64,000 nt of DNA from Mycobacterium sp. (GCA_003987775.1 RXJD01000071.1:84365-148364); one strand, 5' to 3'. Positions 15,717 to 24,987 are shown, counted from the first letter of the stretch. Program-made: numbers and translations. The notes: a model not told the origin generated them from the sequence alone.

Positions 15717-18023
15717 GTGTCAGAAACGGCGATCGGTCGCCCCGTCGACAGGGTGGACGGCGTCGACAAGGTGACCGGGGCGGCCCGATACGCTGCCGAC
15801 ACGGACGTACCTGGTCTGCGGTACGGCGTGCTCGTGCAGGCGGGCATCTCGCATGGCCAGGTCACTCGAGAGTCGCTGGAGTCCGCGGCCGCCGCCGCCA
15901 GTGCCTCGCCCGGCGTGGCCTGTGTCCTGACGCCGCTGAATTGCCCTGCATTACAAGCCGTTCCAGGTGATATCAGCTGGGATCTGCCGGTGGAGCGTCG
16001 CCCGCCGCTGGCAGATCTCACGGTTCAGCACTACGGCCAACACATGGCTCTGGTGGTTGCCGACACATGGGAGAATGCCACACTCGCCGCGTCCTCGATG
16101 CAACTGGAATACCGCGAACTTCCAGCAACCTTCACGGCGCAGCAGGTGGTGCTCGATAACCCGGAACCCGCACGCGGCGGCGGTGACGCCATGATCCGCA
16201 CCGGCTGGTATCGGCCCGACCATTTTGTGAAACTGCCGGAGGAAAAGCTTCAGGACCGCCGCGGCCCTGCAGACGAGCCGCACACCGGGACCCGGATCAG
16301 CGCGCGGTTCACGACACCCGAGAACGCACACTATCCGATCGAACTCGCGTCCTGCATCGCATCCTGGGAGGGCGATCGGCTGACGATCCACGACAGCACG
16401 CGCTGGATAGCCGGCGAACGTCGGGTCCTGGCAGCGCATCTCGGAATCTCCACCGACCAGATCCGGATCATCTCGCCGGTAGTGGGCGGCGCATTCGGAT
16501 CGAAGAGCTTCCTGTGGATGCATGTGGTGCTGTGCGCGCTAGCCGCGAGAATGGCACGCAGCCCGGTCAAGCTGGTACTGAGCCGCGACCAGATGTTCAC
16601 CTCGACCGGGCATCGTCCGCCCACCGAACAGGATCTGCGACTGGTCGCTGACGACAGCGGCCGGTTGGTCAGCATCGAGCACCACACCCTGACCACCACC
16701 TCGACCGTCGCGCACTTCTGCGAACCGGCGGGACTGTCCACCCGCTTCCTGTATCAGTCGCCGCGGCTGGTGGTCTCCCACACCGTCGGCAGAACTCACA
16801 CTCCGACACCATGTTTCATGCGAGGACCGGGCGAGGCTCCCGGTCTGTTCGCGCTCGAGGTGGCGATGGACGAGCTCGCCTACGCGCTCGGGACGGACCC
16901 GGTGCACTTGCGGTTGCTCAACGACGCACCCCAAGACCAGGCAACCGGCAGGTCGTGGTCTCAGCGCCATCTACTGGACTGCTATCGCCAGGGCGCCGAA
17001 CGGTTCGGCTGGCCGTCACGACCCGTGTCGCCTCGTTCACTGCACCGCAATGGAATTCAGGTCGGGTGGGGTATGTCCACTGCCACTTATCCCGGGCGCA
17101 GGATGCCGGCGGGGTGCCGCGTCACCACTGACCGCGATGGTCATCTGATCTTCGCTTCGGCCACCCACGAGGTGGGCAATGGCGTGCGAACGGTCATGTG
17201 CCAGCTCGCCGCGGATGCCTCGGGCATGCCGCTGGACCAGGTGTCTTTTGTATCCGGAGACTCCTCTTTCCCGGAAGCGCCGTACAGCGGCGCATCGCAA
17301 ACCACCGCGACCGTCGGTTCCGCGGTCTACGAGGCCGCACAAGAGTGGAAGCAACGTCTGCTCTCGCTGGCCGTGACGGATCCGCAGTCTCCCTACTTCG
17401 ACTGCAATCCGGGCACTCTCGACGTCAGAACGGGAGCGGTGGTCAGTTCGGACGCGGCGCTGCGTCCCATGCAGGTCACCGCGCTACTGGCCACCGCGTC
17501 GCCTGAGCTGCTGGCGGGTTTGGACTTCGTGCGGGTCAGCGATGGAGGTCCCACCGACGGGCCCGTCCCGCAGTCTTTCGGTGCTCACTTCTGCGAGGTC
17601 GAAGTCGACGAACAGATCGGCCGCGCGACGGTCACACGATGGGTCGGGGTGATGGACTGCGGCACGGTCATCAACCCGAAACTGGCTCGTAGCCAGGTGA
17701 TCGGGGGAATCACCTTCGGACTCGGCATGGCGCTCATGGAACACGTGCCGTACGACCCGGGCACGAATCACGCATTGGGCGAGTATTACGTCCCGACCCA
17801 CGCGGACGTCCCTGATTTCGACATCTCTTTCATCGACAGCGCCGATCGCCAGCTCGATGCGTTCGGGGCGCGGGGCATCGGCGAGATCGGCATATGCGGC
17901 GTGCCCGCGGCGGTGGTCAACGCCATCTTCCATGCCACCGGCCGACGGCTGCGCGACCTGCCGATCACCCTGGAAAACCTGATGTCCCCGTTCACCTCCG
18001 AGGTCGAAGAGGTCCGCCGATGA
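15717..18023 (+). CDS. Molybdopterin-binding subunit of an aldehyde/xanthine oxidase-family hydroxylase
   Basis: The large subunit of 768 residues. An N-terminal hammerhead domain (VDRVDGVDKVTGAARYAADT) leads into molybdenum-cofactor domains with GGAFGSKSFLW, FMRGPGEAPG and SGASQTTATVG. The catalytic glutamate is expected in GARGIGEIGICG near the C terminus. GTG at 15717 lies 8 nt after GGGAGGGG and is preferred to a GTG nine bases upstream that abuts the same site. It is the first of three overlapping genes (Mo, 2Fe-2S, FAD). The order and FAD subunit type resemble the PaoABC aldehyde oxidoreductase group, so an aldehyde or N-heterocycle is the likely substrate. No Tat signal is seen on this subunit. 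Confidence 0.9.
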   Translation: MSETAIGRPVDRVDGVDKVTGAARYAADTDVPGLRYGVLVQAGISHGQVTRESLESAAAAASASPGVACVLTPLNCPALQAVPGDISWDLPVERRPPLADLTVQHYGQHMALVVADTWENATLAASSMQLEYRELPATFTAQQVVLDNPEPARGGGDAMIRTGWYRPDHFVKLPEEKLQDRRGPADEPHTGTRISARFTTPENAHYPIELASCIASWEGDRLTIHDSTRWIAGERRVLAAHLGISTDQIRIISPVVGGAFGSKSFLWMHVVLCALAARMARSPVKLVLSRDQMFTSTGHRPPTEQDLRLVADDSGRLVSIEHHTLTTTSTVAHFCEPAGLSTRFLYQSPRLVVSHTVGRTHTPTPCFMRGPGEAPGLFALEVAMDELAYALGTDPVHLRLLNDAPQDQATGRSWSQRHLLDCYRQGAERFGWPSRPVSPRSLHRNGIQVGWGMSTATYPGRRMPAGCRVTTDRDGHLIFASATHEVGNGVRTVMCQLAADASGMPLDQVSFVSGDSSFPEAPYSGASQTTATVGSAVYEAAQEWKQRLLSLAVTDPQSPYFDCNPGTLDVRTGAVVSSDAALRPMQVTALLATASPELLAGLDFVRVSDGGPTDGPVPQSFGAHFCEVEVDEQIGRATVTRWVGVMDCGTVINPKLARSQVIGGITFGLGMALMEHVPYDPGTNHALGEYYVPTHADVPDFDISFIDSADRQLDAFGARGIGEIGICGVPAAVVNAIFHATGRRLRDLPITLENLMSPFTSEVEEVRR

Positions 18024-18568
18024 CTCCTGCCGATCACGCGCACCCCATCGAGTTGACCGTCAACGGCACCCCGCACACCGTCGCCGCCGACATCCGGTCC
18101 ACGCTGCTCGACCTGCTTCGGGAACACCTGCACCTGACCGGCACCAAGAAGGGCTGCGACCACGGGCTCTGCGGGGCCTGCACGGTAGCGATCAACGGCG
18201 AACGCGTACTGAGCTGCCTGACACTGGCGGCAACGATCGACGGAGCCGACGTCACCACCATCGAGGGCCTCGCCGATGGCGACCGGTTGCACCCGCTGCA
18301 GGAAGCGTTCATCGAGCACGATGGATTCCAGTGCGGATACTGCACATCCGGGCAGATCAGCTCCGCGCACGCACTGCTGCGCGAACATGCCCGCGGCGAC
18401 CTGTCGGTGGCCTCCTTCGACGAAACTCCGGCCGACATCGCCGAGGGCCCGGAGCGGCTGACGCACAACGAGATTCGGGAACGCATGGCGGGCAATATCT
18501 GCCGCTGCGGCGCGTACCCCAATATCGTCGCCGCGATTGCCTCCTGCCTGGACGGCCGCGATCGATGA
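18020..18568 (+). CDS. 2Fe-2S subunit of the molybdenum hydroxylase
   Basis: A 182-residue small subunit with two [2Fe-2S] domains. The plant-ferredoxin-like N-terminal cluster is KKGCDHGLCGACTVAINGE with a further Cys in VLSCLTLA. The C-terminal four-helix cluster has GFQCGYCTSGQI and GNICRCGAYPNI. All eight ligand cysteines are present. ATG at 18020 overlaps the large-subunit stop by 4 bp and its stop overlaps the FAD subunit by 3 bp. There is no N-terminal Tat signal (it begins MTPADHAHPIELTVNG), unlike E. coli PaoA, so the complex should be cytoplasmic. Confidence 0.93.
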   Translation: MTPADHAHPIELTVNGTPHTVAADIRSTLLDLLREHLHLTGTKKGCDHGLCGACTVAINGERVLSCLTLAATIDGADVTTIEGLADGDRLHPLQEAFIEHDGFQCGYCTSGQISSAHALLREHARGDLSVASFDETPADIAEGPERLTHNEIRERMAGNICRCGAYPNIVAAIASCLDGRDR

Positions 18569-19551
18569 GAACGTTCGAGTTCTACCGTGCCGCTTCGACA
18601 CAGGACGCCATCGCCCGCGCCGCGACCGGCGCAACGTACTACGCGGGCGGGACGAATCTCCTCGATCTGATGAAACGGGGAGTAGAAGAACCCGCATCCC
18701 TGGTCGACATCGGCAGGCTGGATCTGCGCCACATCACCACAACTGAGCGCGGCGGCGTACTGATCGGCGCCGGCACCGCCAACAGCGCCATCGCCAATCA
18801 TCACCTGATCCGCAGCCACTATCCCGTTCTGTCCCAGGCGATCCTGTCCGGCGCCACCACCCAGCTGCGGAACATGGCCACCGCCGGCGGCAATCTCATG
18901 CAACGGACCCGCTGCCCCTACTTCATGGACCCGGCGTTCCCTGCCTGCAACAAGCGGCAGCCCGGCTCCGGGTGCGCGGCACTCACCGGCTTCAACCGTG
19001 AACATGCGCTGTTCGGTGCCGGCGACACATGCGCTGCCGTGCACCCGTCCGACATGGCCGTCGCGTTGGCGATTCTGGACGCAATCGTGCATGTCGAGTC
19101 GCCCGCGGGGACCCGCGTCATCCCGATCGGAGAGTTCTTCCGGCTGCCGCACGATGACCCGCAGCACGACAACTCGACACGGCCGGGCGAACTGATCACC
19201 GGGATCGAGCTTCCTCCCTCCCCCTACGCGCAGAACTACTGGTATCTCAAGGTGCGTGATCGACACAGTTACGCGTTCGCCCTGGTATCGGTCGCTGTCG
19301 GACTCGCCGTCGTCGACGAGACGGTCGAATCCGTATCGATCGCCCTGGGCGGGGTGGCCGCCATGCCCTGGCGCGTAACGGAAGCCGAGGCGGCTCTCGC
19401 CGGGAAGGCGCCCGTTGCGGAGCACTTCCTGGCGGCCGCCGAGCTTGCGCTCGAAGGCGCAGTCCCGCTGAGCCAGAACGGCTTCAAAGTGGATCTGGCC
19501 AAGCACAGTGTGATGCGGGCACTTCACCGCGCGGCAAACCGCACCGGATGA
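18565..19551 (+). CDS. FAD-binding subunit of the molybdenum hydroxylase, with extra Cys cluster
   Basis: A 328-residue medium subunit of the CO-dehydrogenase flavoprotein fold. FAD motifs are TYYAGGTNLLDLMK and NMATAGGNLMQRTR. Directly after the second motif is a Cys-rich insertion, CPYFMDPAFPACNKRQPGSGC, followed by AGDTCAAVHPSDMA. In E. coli PaoB the equivalent insertion binds an additional [4Fe-4S] cluster, so a four-cofactor electron chain is likely. ATG at 18565 overlaps the 2Fe-2S subunit stop. Ends 4 bp before the MocA-like gene. Confidence 0.9.
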   Translation: MRTFEFYRAASTQDAIARAATGATYYAGGTNLLDLMKRGVEEPASLVDIGRLDLRHITTTERGGVLIGAGTANSAIANHHLIRSHYPVLSQAILSGATTQLRNMATAGGNLMQRTRCPYFMDPAFPACNKRQPGSGCAALTGFNREHALFGAGDTCAAVHPSDMAVALAILDAIVHVESPAGTRVIPIGEFFRLPHDDPQHDNSTRPGELITGIELPPSPYAQNYWYLKVRDRHSYAFALVSVAVGLAVVDETVESVSIALGGVAAMPWRVTEAEAALAGKAPVAEHFLAAAELALEGAVPLSQNGFKVDLAKHSVMRALHRAANRTG

Positions 19552-19555
19552 CGCG

Positions 19556-20089
19556 ATGCCTGTCATGACGCTGGGGGTGGTCCTGGCGGCAGGCGCCGGC
19601 AGCCGTTACGGCTCGCCAAAAGCCCTCGCCGAGAACTGGCTGCAACGCGCCGTCTCGGCGCTGGCCGCCGGTGGTGTCGGCGAGGTGCTGGTCGCGCTCG
19701 GCGCAGCCGACGTGCCCGTCCCCCGCCCGGCGACGCCGTTATGGGTTCCCGATTGGGCCGACGGCCTGTCTGCGACAGTCGCCGCCGCGATCCATGCGGC
19801 GCAATCCAAACCCGGTGTCGAGGCGGTGCTGCTGCACACCGTCGACACTCCCGACGTGGGACCCGCCGTCATCGAGCGGGTGCTGAGGTCAAACGCCGCC
19901 GGGCTGACGCGCGCGGTGTATCGGGGACGCCCCGGCCACCCCGTCGTCGTCGGGAGAGCGCACTGGCACGCGCTGCTCGACGAGCTGTCCGGTGATGTCG
20001 GCGCGGGGCCGTTCCTCGAGGCTCACCCCGATCTGGTGCGGGTGGAGTGTTCCGACCTCGCGAGCGGCGTGGACATCGATGCGCGTTGA
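19556..20089 (+). CDS. MocA/MobA-like molybdenum-cofactor nucleotidyltransferase
   Basis: A 177-residue NTP-transferase-fold protein. The signature VVLAAGAGSRYGSPKAL matches the LAAGxGxRxGxPKxL nucleotide-binding loop, and HTVDTPDVGPAVIERVL carries the metal-binding aspartate region. It is slightly short for the family. Placed 4 bp after the FAD subunit, it probably adds a nucleotide (CMP for xanthine-oxidase-family enzymes) to molybdopterin for the adjacent hydroxylase. Convergent with putB, whose stop is 2 bp away. Confidence 0.85.
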   Translation: MPVMTLGVVLAAGAGSRYGSPKALAENWLQRAVSALAAGGVGEVLVALGAADVPVPRPATPLWVPDWADGLSATVAAAIHAAQSKPGVEAVLLHTVDTPDVGPAVIERVLRSNAAGLTRAVYRGRPGHPVVVGRAHWHALLDELSGDVGAGPFLEAHPDLVRVECSDLASGVDIDAR

Positions 20090-20091
20090 GC

Positions 20092-21060
20092 TCAGTGACC
20101 TCGTTCGGCCAGGGCCCGCAGGAAGAAGCCGAGATTGGCCGGCCGCTCCGCCAACCGCCGCATGAAGTAGCCGTACCACTCGGTGCCGAACGGCACGTAC
20201 ACCCGCACCCGGTTGCCCGCTGCAGCCAGTCGCAACTGCTCGTCGTCGCGGATTCCGTACAGCATCTGATACTCGAAACCGTCTGTATTACAGCCGAATT
20301 CGCGGGCCAGGGCCGGTACCGCCGCGATGATCGCCGGGTCATGTGAGGCCACCATCGGATACCCGCGACCGGCCATCAGCACCCGCAGGCAGCGCAGATA
20401 GGACTCGCTGACGTCGGCAGCGGCCCGGTAGGCCACCGAAGCCGGTTCGTCGTAGGCACCCTTGCAGAGCCGGACGCGTGCTCCCACGGCGGCCAGCTCC
20501 GCACAGTCACCCTCGGTGCGACGGAGGTACGCCTGGAGAACCGTGCCGAGCCAGGGGAAATCGACCCGCAGATCACCCGAGATCGACAAGGTCGAATCGG
20601 TGGTGGTGTGGTCCTCGGCATCCACCGTCACCCAGGCGCCGATCGCTTCGGCCCGCTCGCAGATGGTGCGGGCGTTGTCCAGTGCGACCTTCTGCCCGTC
20701 ACGTTCCAGCGACTGCCCCAGCGCCGAGAGCTTGACCGATACTTCCAGCGGCCGCACCCCCTCGGAAACGCAGTCACCCCGGCGCCCCAGTGCATCGAGC
20801 AGATCCAGGTAGGCCTGCACAGTGGCCGCCGCGTCGTCGACGTCGGTGACGTTCTCGCCCAAGTAGTCGATGCTGAGGCAACGTTCGGAATCCCTCAGCG
20901 CGGCAACCACGTCCAGCACACCGCCCAACGTGTCCCCCGGAACGAACCTGCGCACCACCCGGCGGGTGAGCGGCGAGCGTTCCACGGCGCGGCGCAACCC
21001 GTCGGCGCGGCCTGCCGCCAGCATCGCCGGGCGCAGCGTGTGCGCGAATACCCCGGCCAT
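20092..21060 (-). CDS. putB: Proline dehydrogenase (monofunctional, PutB/PruB)
   Basis: A 322-residue FAD-dependent proline dehydrogenase with a TIM-barrel fold that oxidises L-proline to P5C. Motifs include LSIDYLGENVTD, EVSVKLSALGQ, VTVDAEDHTTTDS, VRLCKGAYDEPAS and YQMLYGIRDDEQ; the last carries residues typical of the substrate pocket, and the LAERPANLGFF tail is conserved. It is the monofunctional actinobacterial form, separate from P5C dehydrogenase. ATG at 21060 overlaps the pruA stop by one base (TAATG). Same order as Rv1187-Rv1188. Confidence 0.94.
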   Translation of the reverse strand: MAGVFAHTLRPAMLAAGRADGLRRAVERSPLTRRVVRRFVPGDTLGGVLDVVAALRDSERCLSIDYLGENVTDVDDAAATVQAYLDLLDALGRRGDCVSEGVRPLEVSVKLSALGQSLERDGQKVALDNARTICERAEAIGAWVTVDAEDHTTTDSTLSISGDLRVDFPWLGTVLQAYLRRTEGDCAELAAVGARVRLCKGAYDEPASVAYRAAADVSESYLRCLRVLMAGRGYPMVASHDPAIIAAVPALAREFGCNTDGFEYQMLYGIRDDEQLRLAAAGNRVRVYVPFGTEWYGYFMRRLAERPANLGFFLRALAERGH

Positions 21061-22691
21061 TACTCTGCCGCCATGTGCGGGTAAGCGTGGTCGGTGGCCG
21101 GGACGAAGGTCTCCTTCACCGTGCGTGCCGACGTCCAGCGCATCAGGTTCAGCGGCGAGCCGGCTTTGTCGTTGGTGCCGGACCCGCGTGATCCACCGAA
21201 CGGCTGCCGGCCCACGACGGCGCCGGTCGGTTTGTCGTTGACGTAGAAATTGCCTGCGGCGAAACGCAACCGGTGCTGGGCGGTCAGGACGGCGCGGCGA
21301 TCGTCGGCGATCACCGCTCCGGTCAACGCATAGCGCGATCCGGTGTCGATCACATCGATGATCCGCTCGTACTGGTCATCGGGATACACGTGCACCGCCA
21401 GCAGTGGGCCGAAGTATTCGGTGGCGAACGCCTCATCGGTGGGATCGTCGGACAGCAGCACGGTAGGTCGCACGAAATAGCCGTCCCTGTCGTCGTATTC
21501 GCCACCTACCGCGATTGTCACGCTTGCGGCACCCTTGGCCCGCTCGATGGCGTCAACGTTCTTGGTGAAGGCTCGCCGGTCGATCAGGGCGCCGCCGAAG
21601 TTCGACAGGTCGGTGATGTCGCCGTAGCGCAACGAACCTACGGTGCCCAGGAAATCGTCGCCCATCTGCTGCCACACCGAATGGGCGATAAATGCGCGCG
21701 ATGCGGCCGAGCACTTCTGACCCTGATAGTCGAAGGCACCACGAATCAGCGCCGTAGTCAACACATCCGGACGCGCCGACGCGTGAGCCAGCACGAAGTC
21801 CTTTCCGCCCGTCTCTCCCACCAGACGCGGGTAGCTGTGATAACCGCCGATATTCGCGCCGACCTGTTGCCACAGGTGCTGGAATGTCGCCGTCGACCCG
21901 GTGAAGTGGATGCCGGCCAACCGTGAATCGCGCAGTGCCACATCCGATACGGCCAGGCCGTCCCCGGTCAGGAGGTTGATCACGCCGGGCGGCAACCCGG
22001 CCGCCTCCAGCAGTTGCATGGTGAGGTAGGCCGACAGCGTCTGGGTGATGGACGGCTTCCAGACGACGGTGTTACCCATCAGCGCCGGAGCGGTCGGCAG
22101 GTTGGCGGCGATGGACGTGAAGTTGAAAGGAGTTACGGCATAGACGAAGCCGTCCAGCGGACGATAGTCGCTGCGGTTCCACTCACCCGGCCCACTGATC
22201 GGCTGCTGCGCCAGGATCTGCCGGGCGAAGGCGACGTTGAAGCGCCAGAAGTCGATCTGCTCGCACGGCGCGTCGATCTCGGCCTGGTACACCGACTTCG
22301 ATTGACCCAGCATGGTGGCGGCCGCGATCTTCTCCCGCCAGGGCCCGGCCAGCAGGTCCGCCGCCCGCAGGAACACCGCGGCGCGTTCGTCGAACGGCGT
22401 GGCCGCCCAGTCGGCCTTGGCGGCGGTGGCCGCCTCGATGGCGGCGGACGCGTCCGCGTGCACGGCATTTGTCAGCGTCCCCAGGGCCGCGGCATGTCGG
22501 TGCGGCTGCACGACCTCGATCCGCTCACCATCGCCCATCCGGTGTCTGCCGGCGATCACGTGCGGCAGGTCGATCGGGTGGTCGGCCAGCGCCGCCAGTT
22601 CGGCACGCAGTCGCGCACGTTCGGGCGAATTCGGGGCGTAGTCGTGGACCGGCTCGTTGGCCGGCAACGGCACCTGTGTGATTGCGTCCAT
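21060..22691 (-). CDS. pruA: Delta-1-pyrroline-5-carboxylate dehydrogenase
   Basis: A 543-residue ALDH-family enzyme converting glutamate semialdehyde/P5C to glutamate with NAD. Signature stretches are YAVTPFNFTSIAANL, HFTGSTATFQHLW, the catalytic-glutamate region LVGETGGKDFV and the catalytic-cysteine region YQGQKCSAASRAF. FGGSRGSGTNDKAG near the end is specific to this group. First gene of the leftward pruA-putB pair, with the regulator pruC divergent. A near-perfect inverted repeat (22726-22741) in the 83-bp divergent region is the likely regulator site. The ATG at 22691 has only a weak ribosome site. Confidence 0.95.
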   Translation of the reverse strand: MDAITQVPLPANEPVHDYAPNSPERARLRAELAALADHPIDLPHVIAGRHRMGDGERIEVVQPHRHAAALGTLTNAVHADASAAIEAATAAKADWAATPFDERAAVFLRAADLLAGPWREKIAAATMLGQSKSVYQAEIDAPCEQIDFWRFNVAFARQILAQQPISGPGEWNRSDYRPLDGFVYAVTPFNFTSIAANLPTAPALMGNTVVWKPSITQTLSAYLTMQLLEAAGLPPGVINLLTGDGLAVSDVALRDSRLAGIHFTGSTATFQHLWQQVGANIGGYHSYPRLVGETGGKDFVLAHASARPDVLTTALIRGAFDYQGQKCSAASRAFIAHSVWQQMGDDFLGTVGSLRYGDITDLSNFGGALIDRRAFTKNVDAIERAKGAASVTIAVGGEYDDRDGYFVRPTVLLSDDPTDEAFATEYFGPLLAVHVYPDDQYERIIDVIDTGSRYALTGAVIADDRRAVLTAQHRLRFAAGNFYVNDKPTGAVVGRQPFGGSRGSGTNDKAGSPLNLMRWTSARTVKETFVPATDHAYPHMAAE

Positions 22692-22725
22692 TCCGCCAGG
22701 ATGCCCGGCGCGGGCTGCCCTTTGA

Positions 22726-22741
22726 TTGGCCGATCAGCCAA
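22726..22741. promoter_or_regulatory. Inverted repeat between pruA and pruC, candidate PruC operator
   Basis: TTGGCCGATCAGCCAA has arms TTGGC and GCCAA around a GATC-centred core; only one inner base pair breaks symmetry. It sits 35 bp upstream of pruA and 34 bp upstream of pruC, in the only space where a shared control site could be. A TAAGAT box at 22761-22766, 9 nt before the pruC ATG, is a candidate -10 for a very short leader. Confidence 0.6.
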
Positions 22742-22774
22742 GCTTCGGCCATATCCCTAGTAAGATCCGACAAT

Positions 22775-24343
22775 ATGGGCATCGGCCTGGGGCAACTGTT
22801 GCTCGCGCTGGACGCGACGATGGTCACGCTGGTGCGAGCACCCCGCGGTCTGGATCTGCCGGTGTCCTCGGCCGCCCTGATCGACTCCGACGATGTTCGC
22901 CTCGGGCTGGCGCGGGCCGCCGGCTCGGCCGACGTGTTCTTCTTCGTCGGGGTGACCGGTGACGAGGCGGCACGCTGTATCGGCAGCCAGGTCAACAGCC
23001 CGGTGGCGGTCTTCGTCAAAGAGCCGTCGGAGGCGCTGGTGACCGCGGCCGTGCGGGCCGGCGCGGCTGTGGTGGCCGTGGAGCCCCAGGCGCGTTGGGA
23101 GCGCGTCTACCGATTGGTGAACCACGTCCTGGAGCACCACGGCGACCGGGCCGGCCCGCACGAAGATTCGGGTACCGACCTGTTCGGCCTGGCGCAGTCA
23201 CTCGCCGACCGCATTCACGGCATGGTCAGTATCGAAGACGCCCAATCACACGTGCTGGCTTACTCGGCCTCCAGCGACGAAGCAGACGAATTACGCCGGC
23301 TCTCCATCCTGGGCCGTGCCGGCCCGCCCGAGCACCTGCAGTGGATCGGGCAGTGGGGCATCTTCGACGCTCTGCGGGCCGGCGGCGACGTGGTACGCGT
23401 CGCCGAGCGTCCCGAGTTGGGACTTCGCCCCAGACTTGCGATCGGGATCCATCGGTCGGAGCCGCCGACGTTCGCGGGCACCATCTGGGTGCAGCAGGGT
23501 TCGCAGCCGCTGGCCGACGACGCCGAGGAGGTCTTGCGGGGCGCCGCGGTCCTGGCCGCCCGGATCATGGCCCGGCTGGCGGCACGGCCGTCACCGCACG
23601 CTCAGCAGATGCAGCAACTCCTCGGACTCGGTCAGAGTGAGCCCGGTGATCTGTCCGCCGTCGCGCGCGAGCTGGGGCTGCCAGTCGACGGGGCCGGCGC
23701 GTTGATCGGCTGGGACACCATCGGCGGCACCGACCGGCAGTCCCGGCTCGACGAGGTTGTGGCGTTGAGCGCCAGTGCCTTTCGGCCCGATGCACAGGTA
23801 GCGTCGAACGGTTCGCGCATCTATGCGCTGATTCCGCAGATCTCGAAGACCCGGTCGGTCTCCTCCTGGGTGCGCGGCACGATCAGCGCGCTGCGAACGG
23901 AATTGAACGTCGAAATGCGGGCGGTCATCGCGGCACCGGTCAACGGCCTGGCCGCCGTGGCGGCAGCTCGCTCCGAGGTGGACCGGGTGCTGGACAGCGC
24001 AGCACGACACCCCGACTCATTCGGCCGGGTGACATCGCTGGCCGAGGCGCGCACCACGGTGTTGCTCGACGAAATCGTCACGCTGGTCGGCGCCGACGAG
24101 CGACTCGTCGACCCCCGGGTACGCGAGCTTCACGCACGCGACCCGGTGCTGACCGAGACACTGCGGGCCTACCTGGACTGCTTCGGCGACATCGGCGCCG
24201 CTGCGAGCTGGCTGCAGGTGCACCCCAACACAATCCGCTACCGGGTGCGCCGCATCGAGCAGTTGCTGGGCACGTCACTGGCGAATCCCGATGTGCGACT
24301 GCTGTTTTCGCTGGGCATCCGGGCTGCCGGGCGGCCGGCCTAG
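22775..24343 (+). CDS. pruC: PucR/CdaR-family regulator of proline utilisation
   Basis: A 522-residue activator. The first 300 residues hold sensor regions with LAQSLADRIHGMVSIED (GAF-like), a GGDEF-related middle domain follows, and the C terminus carries the PucR helix-turn-helix (YLDCFGDIGAAASWLQVHPN followed by TIRYRVRRIEQLL). ATG at 22775 (MGIGLGQLLLALDATMVTLV) agrees with the Rv1186c type of start and is preferred to an earlier in-frame codon inside the divergent promoter region. In mycobacteria this regulator, PruC, activates pruAB in response to proline. Here it is divergent from pruA over 83 bp. Confidence 0.9.
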   Translation: MGIGLGQLLLALDATMVTLVRAPRGLDLPVSSAALIDSDDVRLGLARAAGSADVFFFVGVTGDEAARCIGSQVNSPVAVFVKEPSEALVTAAVRAGAAVVAVEPQARWERVYRLVNHVLEHHGDRAGPHEDSGTDLFGLAQSLADRIHGMVSIEDAQSHVLAYSASSDEADELRRLSILGRAGPPEHLQWIGQWGIFDALRAGGDVVRVAERPELGLRPRLAIGIHRSEPPTFAGTIWVQQGSQPLADDAEEVLRGAAVLAARIMARLAARPSPHAQQMQQLLGLGQSEPGDLSAVARELGLPVDGAGALIGWDTIGGTDRQSRLDEVVALSASAFRPDAQVASNGSRIYALIPQISKTRSVSSWVRGTISALRTELNVEMRAVIAAPVNGLAAVAAARSEVDRVLDSAARHPDSFGRVTSLAEARTTVLLDEIVTLVGADERLVDPRVRELHARDPVLTETLRAYLDCFGDIGAAASWLQVHPNTIRYRVRRIEQLLGTSLANPDVRLLFSLGIRAAGRPA

Positions 24344-24438
24344 GCCACTGCCCACAAGGTTCGCCGCAACCCTGCCCGCGCGGGGTAGAGTTTGGGACGC
24401 TCAGCGAGAGAAGGTGCGCAAGCCGTGTGGAGGTCACC

Positions 24439-24891
24439 GTGACGGAACAACCGCCGAATTGGCCGCCGCCGGAGTACCCACCGCCGAACCCCGGCGGTTA
24501 CGGGTATCCGCCACCGAACTATCCACCACCGGCACCCGGTGGCTACGGCTACGGCTATCCGCCACCGGTCTACGCGGCGCCCAGGACCAACGCGCTGGCC
24601 ATCGCATCGCTGGTGACCTCGTTGGCGGGGTTCTTCACCTGCGGCATCGGGAACATTCTGGGTCTGATTTTCGGCGTGGTCGGCCTGGTCCAGATCAGGC
24701 GGTCCGGCGAAGGGGGCCGCGGACTGGCGATCGCCGGAGTTGTGATCAGCGCGCTCACATTCGTGGGCCTGTTAATGGCACTCATCATCGGAACCGTCAA
24801 CCGCCACGCACGCGAAGAATACGATTACAGTTCCCAGCCCGCCGTGGTCGAACAGTGGTCCGCGCCGGTCGATCTCATGTCCTGCCACTGA
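24439..24891 (+). CDS. DUF4190 membrane protein with Pro/Tyr/Gly-rich N terminus
   Basis: A 150-residue protein. Residues 1-45 are a low-complexity Pro/Gly/Tyr tract (PPPNPGGYGYPPPNYPPPAP), as in many mycobacterial membrane proteins. Two hydrophobic helices follow: LAIASLVTSLAGFFTCGIGN with its continuation, and GLAIAGVVISALTFVGLLMA. The second is preceded by QIRRSGEGGRG, the typical DUF4190 loop. The C-terminal tail is short and acidic. GTG at 24439 follows a GGAGG site at 5 nt; another GTG at 24427 would add four residues. Function unknown; no clear link to the neighbouring sulfation genes. Confidence 0.8.
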   Translation: MTEQPPNWPPPEYPPPNPGGYGYPPPNYPPPAPGGYGYGYPPPVYAAPRTNALAIASLVTSLAGFFTCGIGNILGLIFGVVGLVQIRRSGEGGRGLAIAGVVISALTFVGLLMALIIGTVNRHAREEYDYSSQPAVVEQWSAPVDLMSCH

Positions 24892-24953
24892 GCCCCACGC
24901 GGCGGCCCGCGCCGGCGCAATAGTTATTCTCACGGTGAAGGTAACCGCAAGTG

Positions 24954-24981
24954 TTGCACCGGATTTCCGTGCGGTTAGGCT
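24954..24981 (+). promoter_or_regulatory. Candidate leaderless promoter of stf0-cysD-cysNC
   Basis: TTGCAC (24954-24959), a 16-nt spacer and TAGGCT (24976-24981). TAGGCT fits the mycobacterial TANNNT -10 and ends exactly 7 nt before the GTG of stf0 at 24988, so transcription is predicted to begin at the start codon. No ribosome-binding site precedes this GTG, which agrees with a leaderless transcript. Confidence 0.55.
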
Positions 24982-24987
24982 TCGTTG

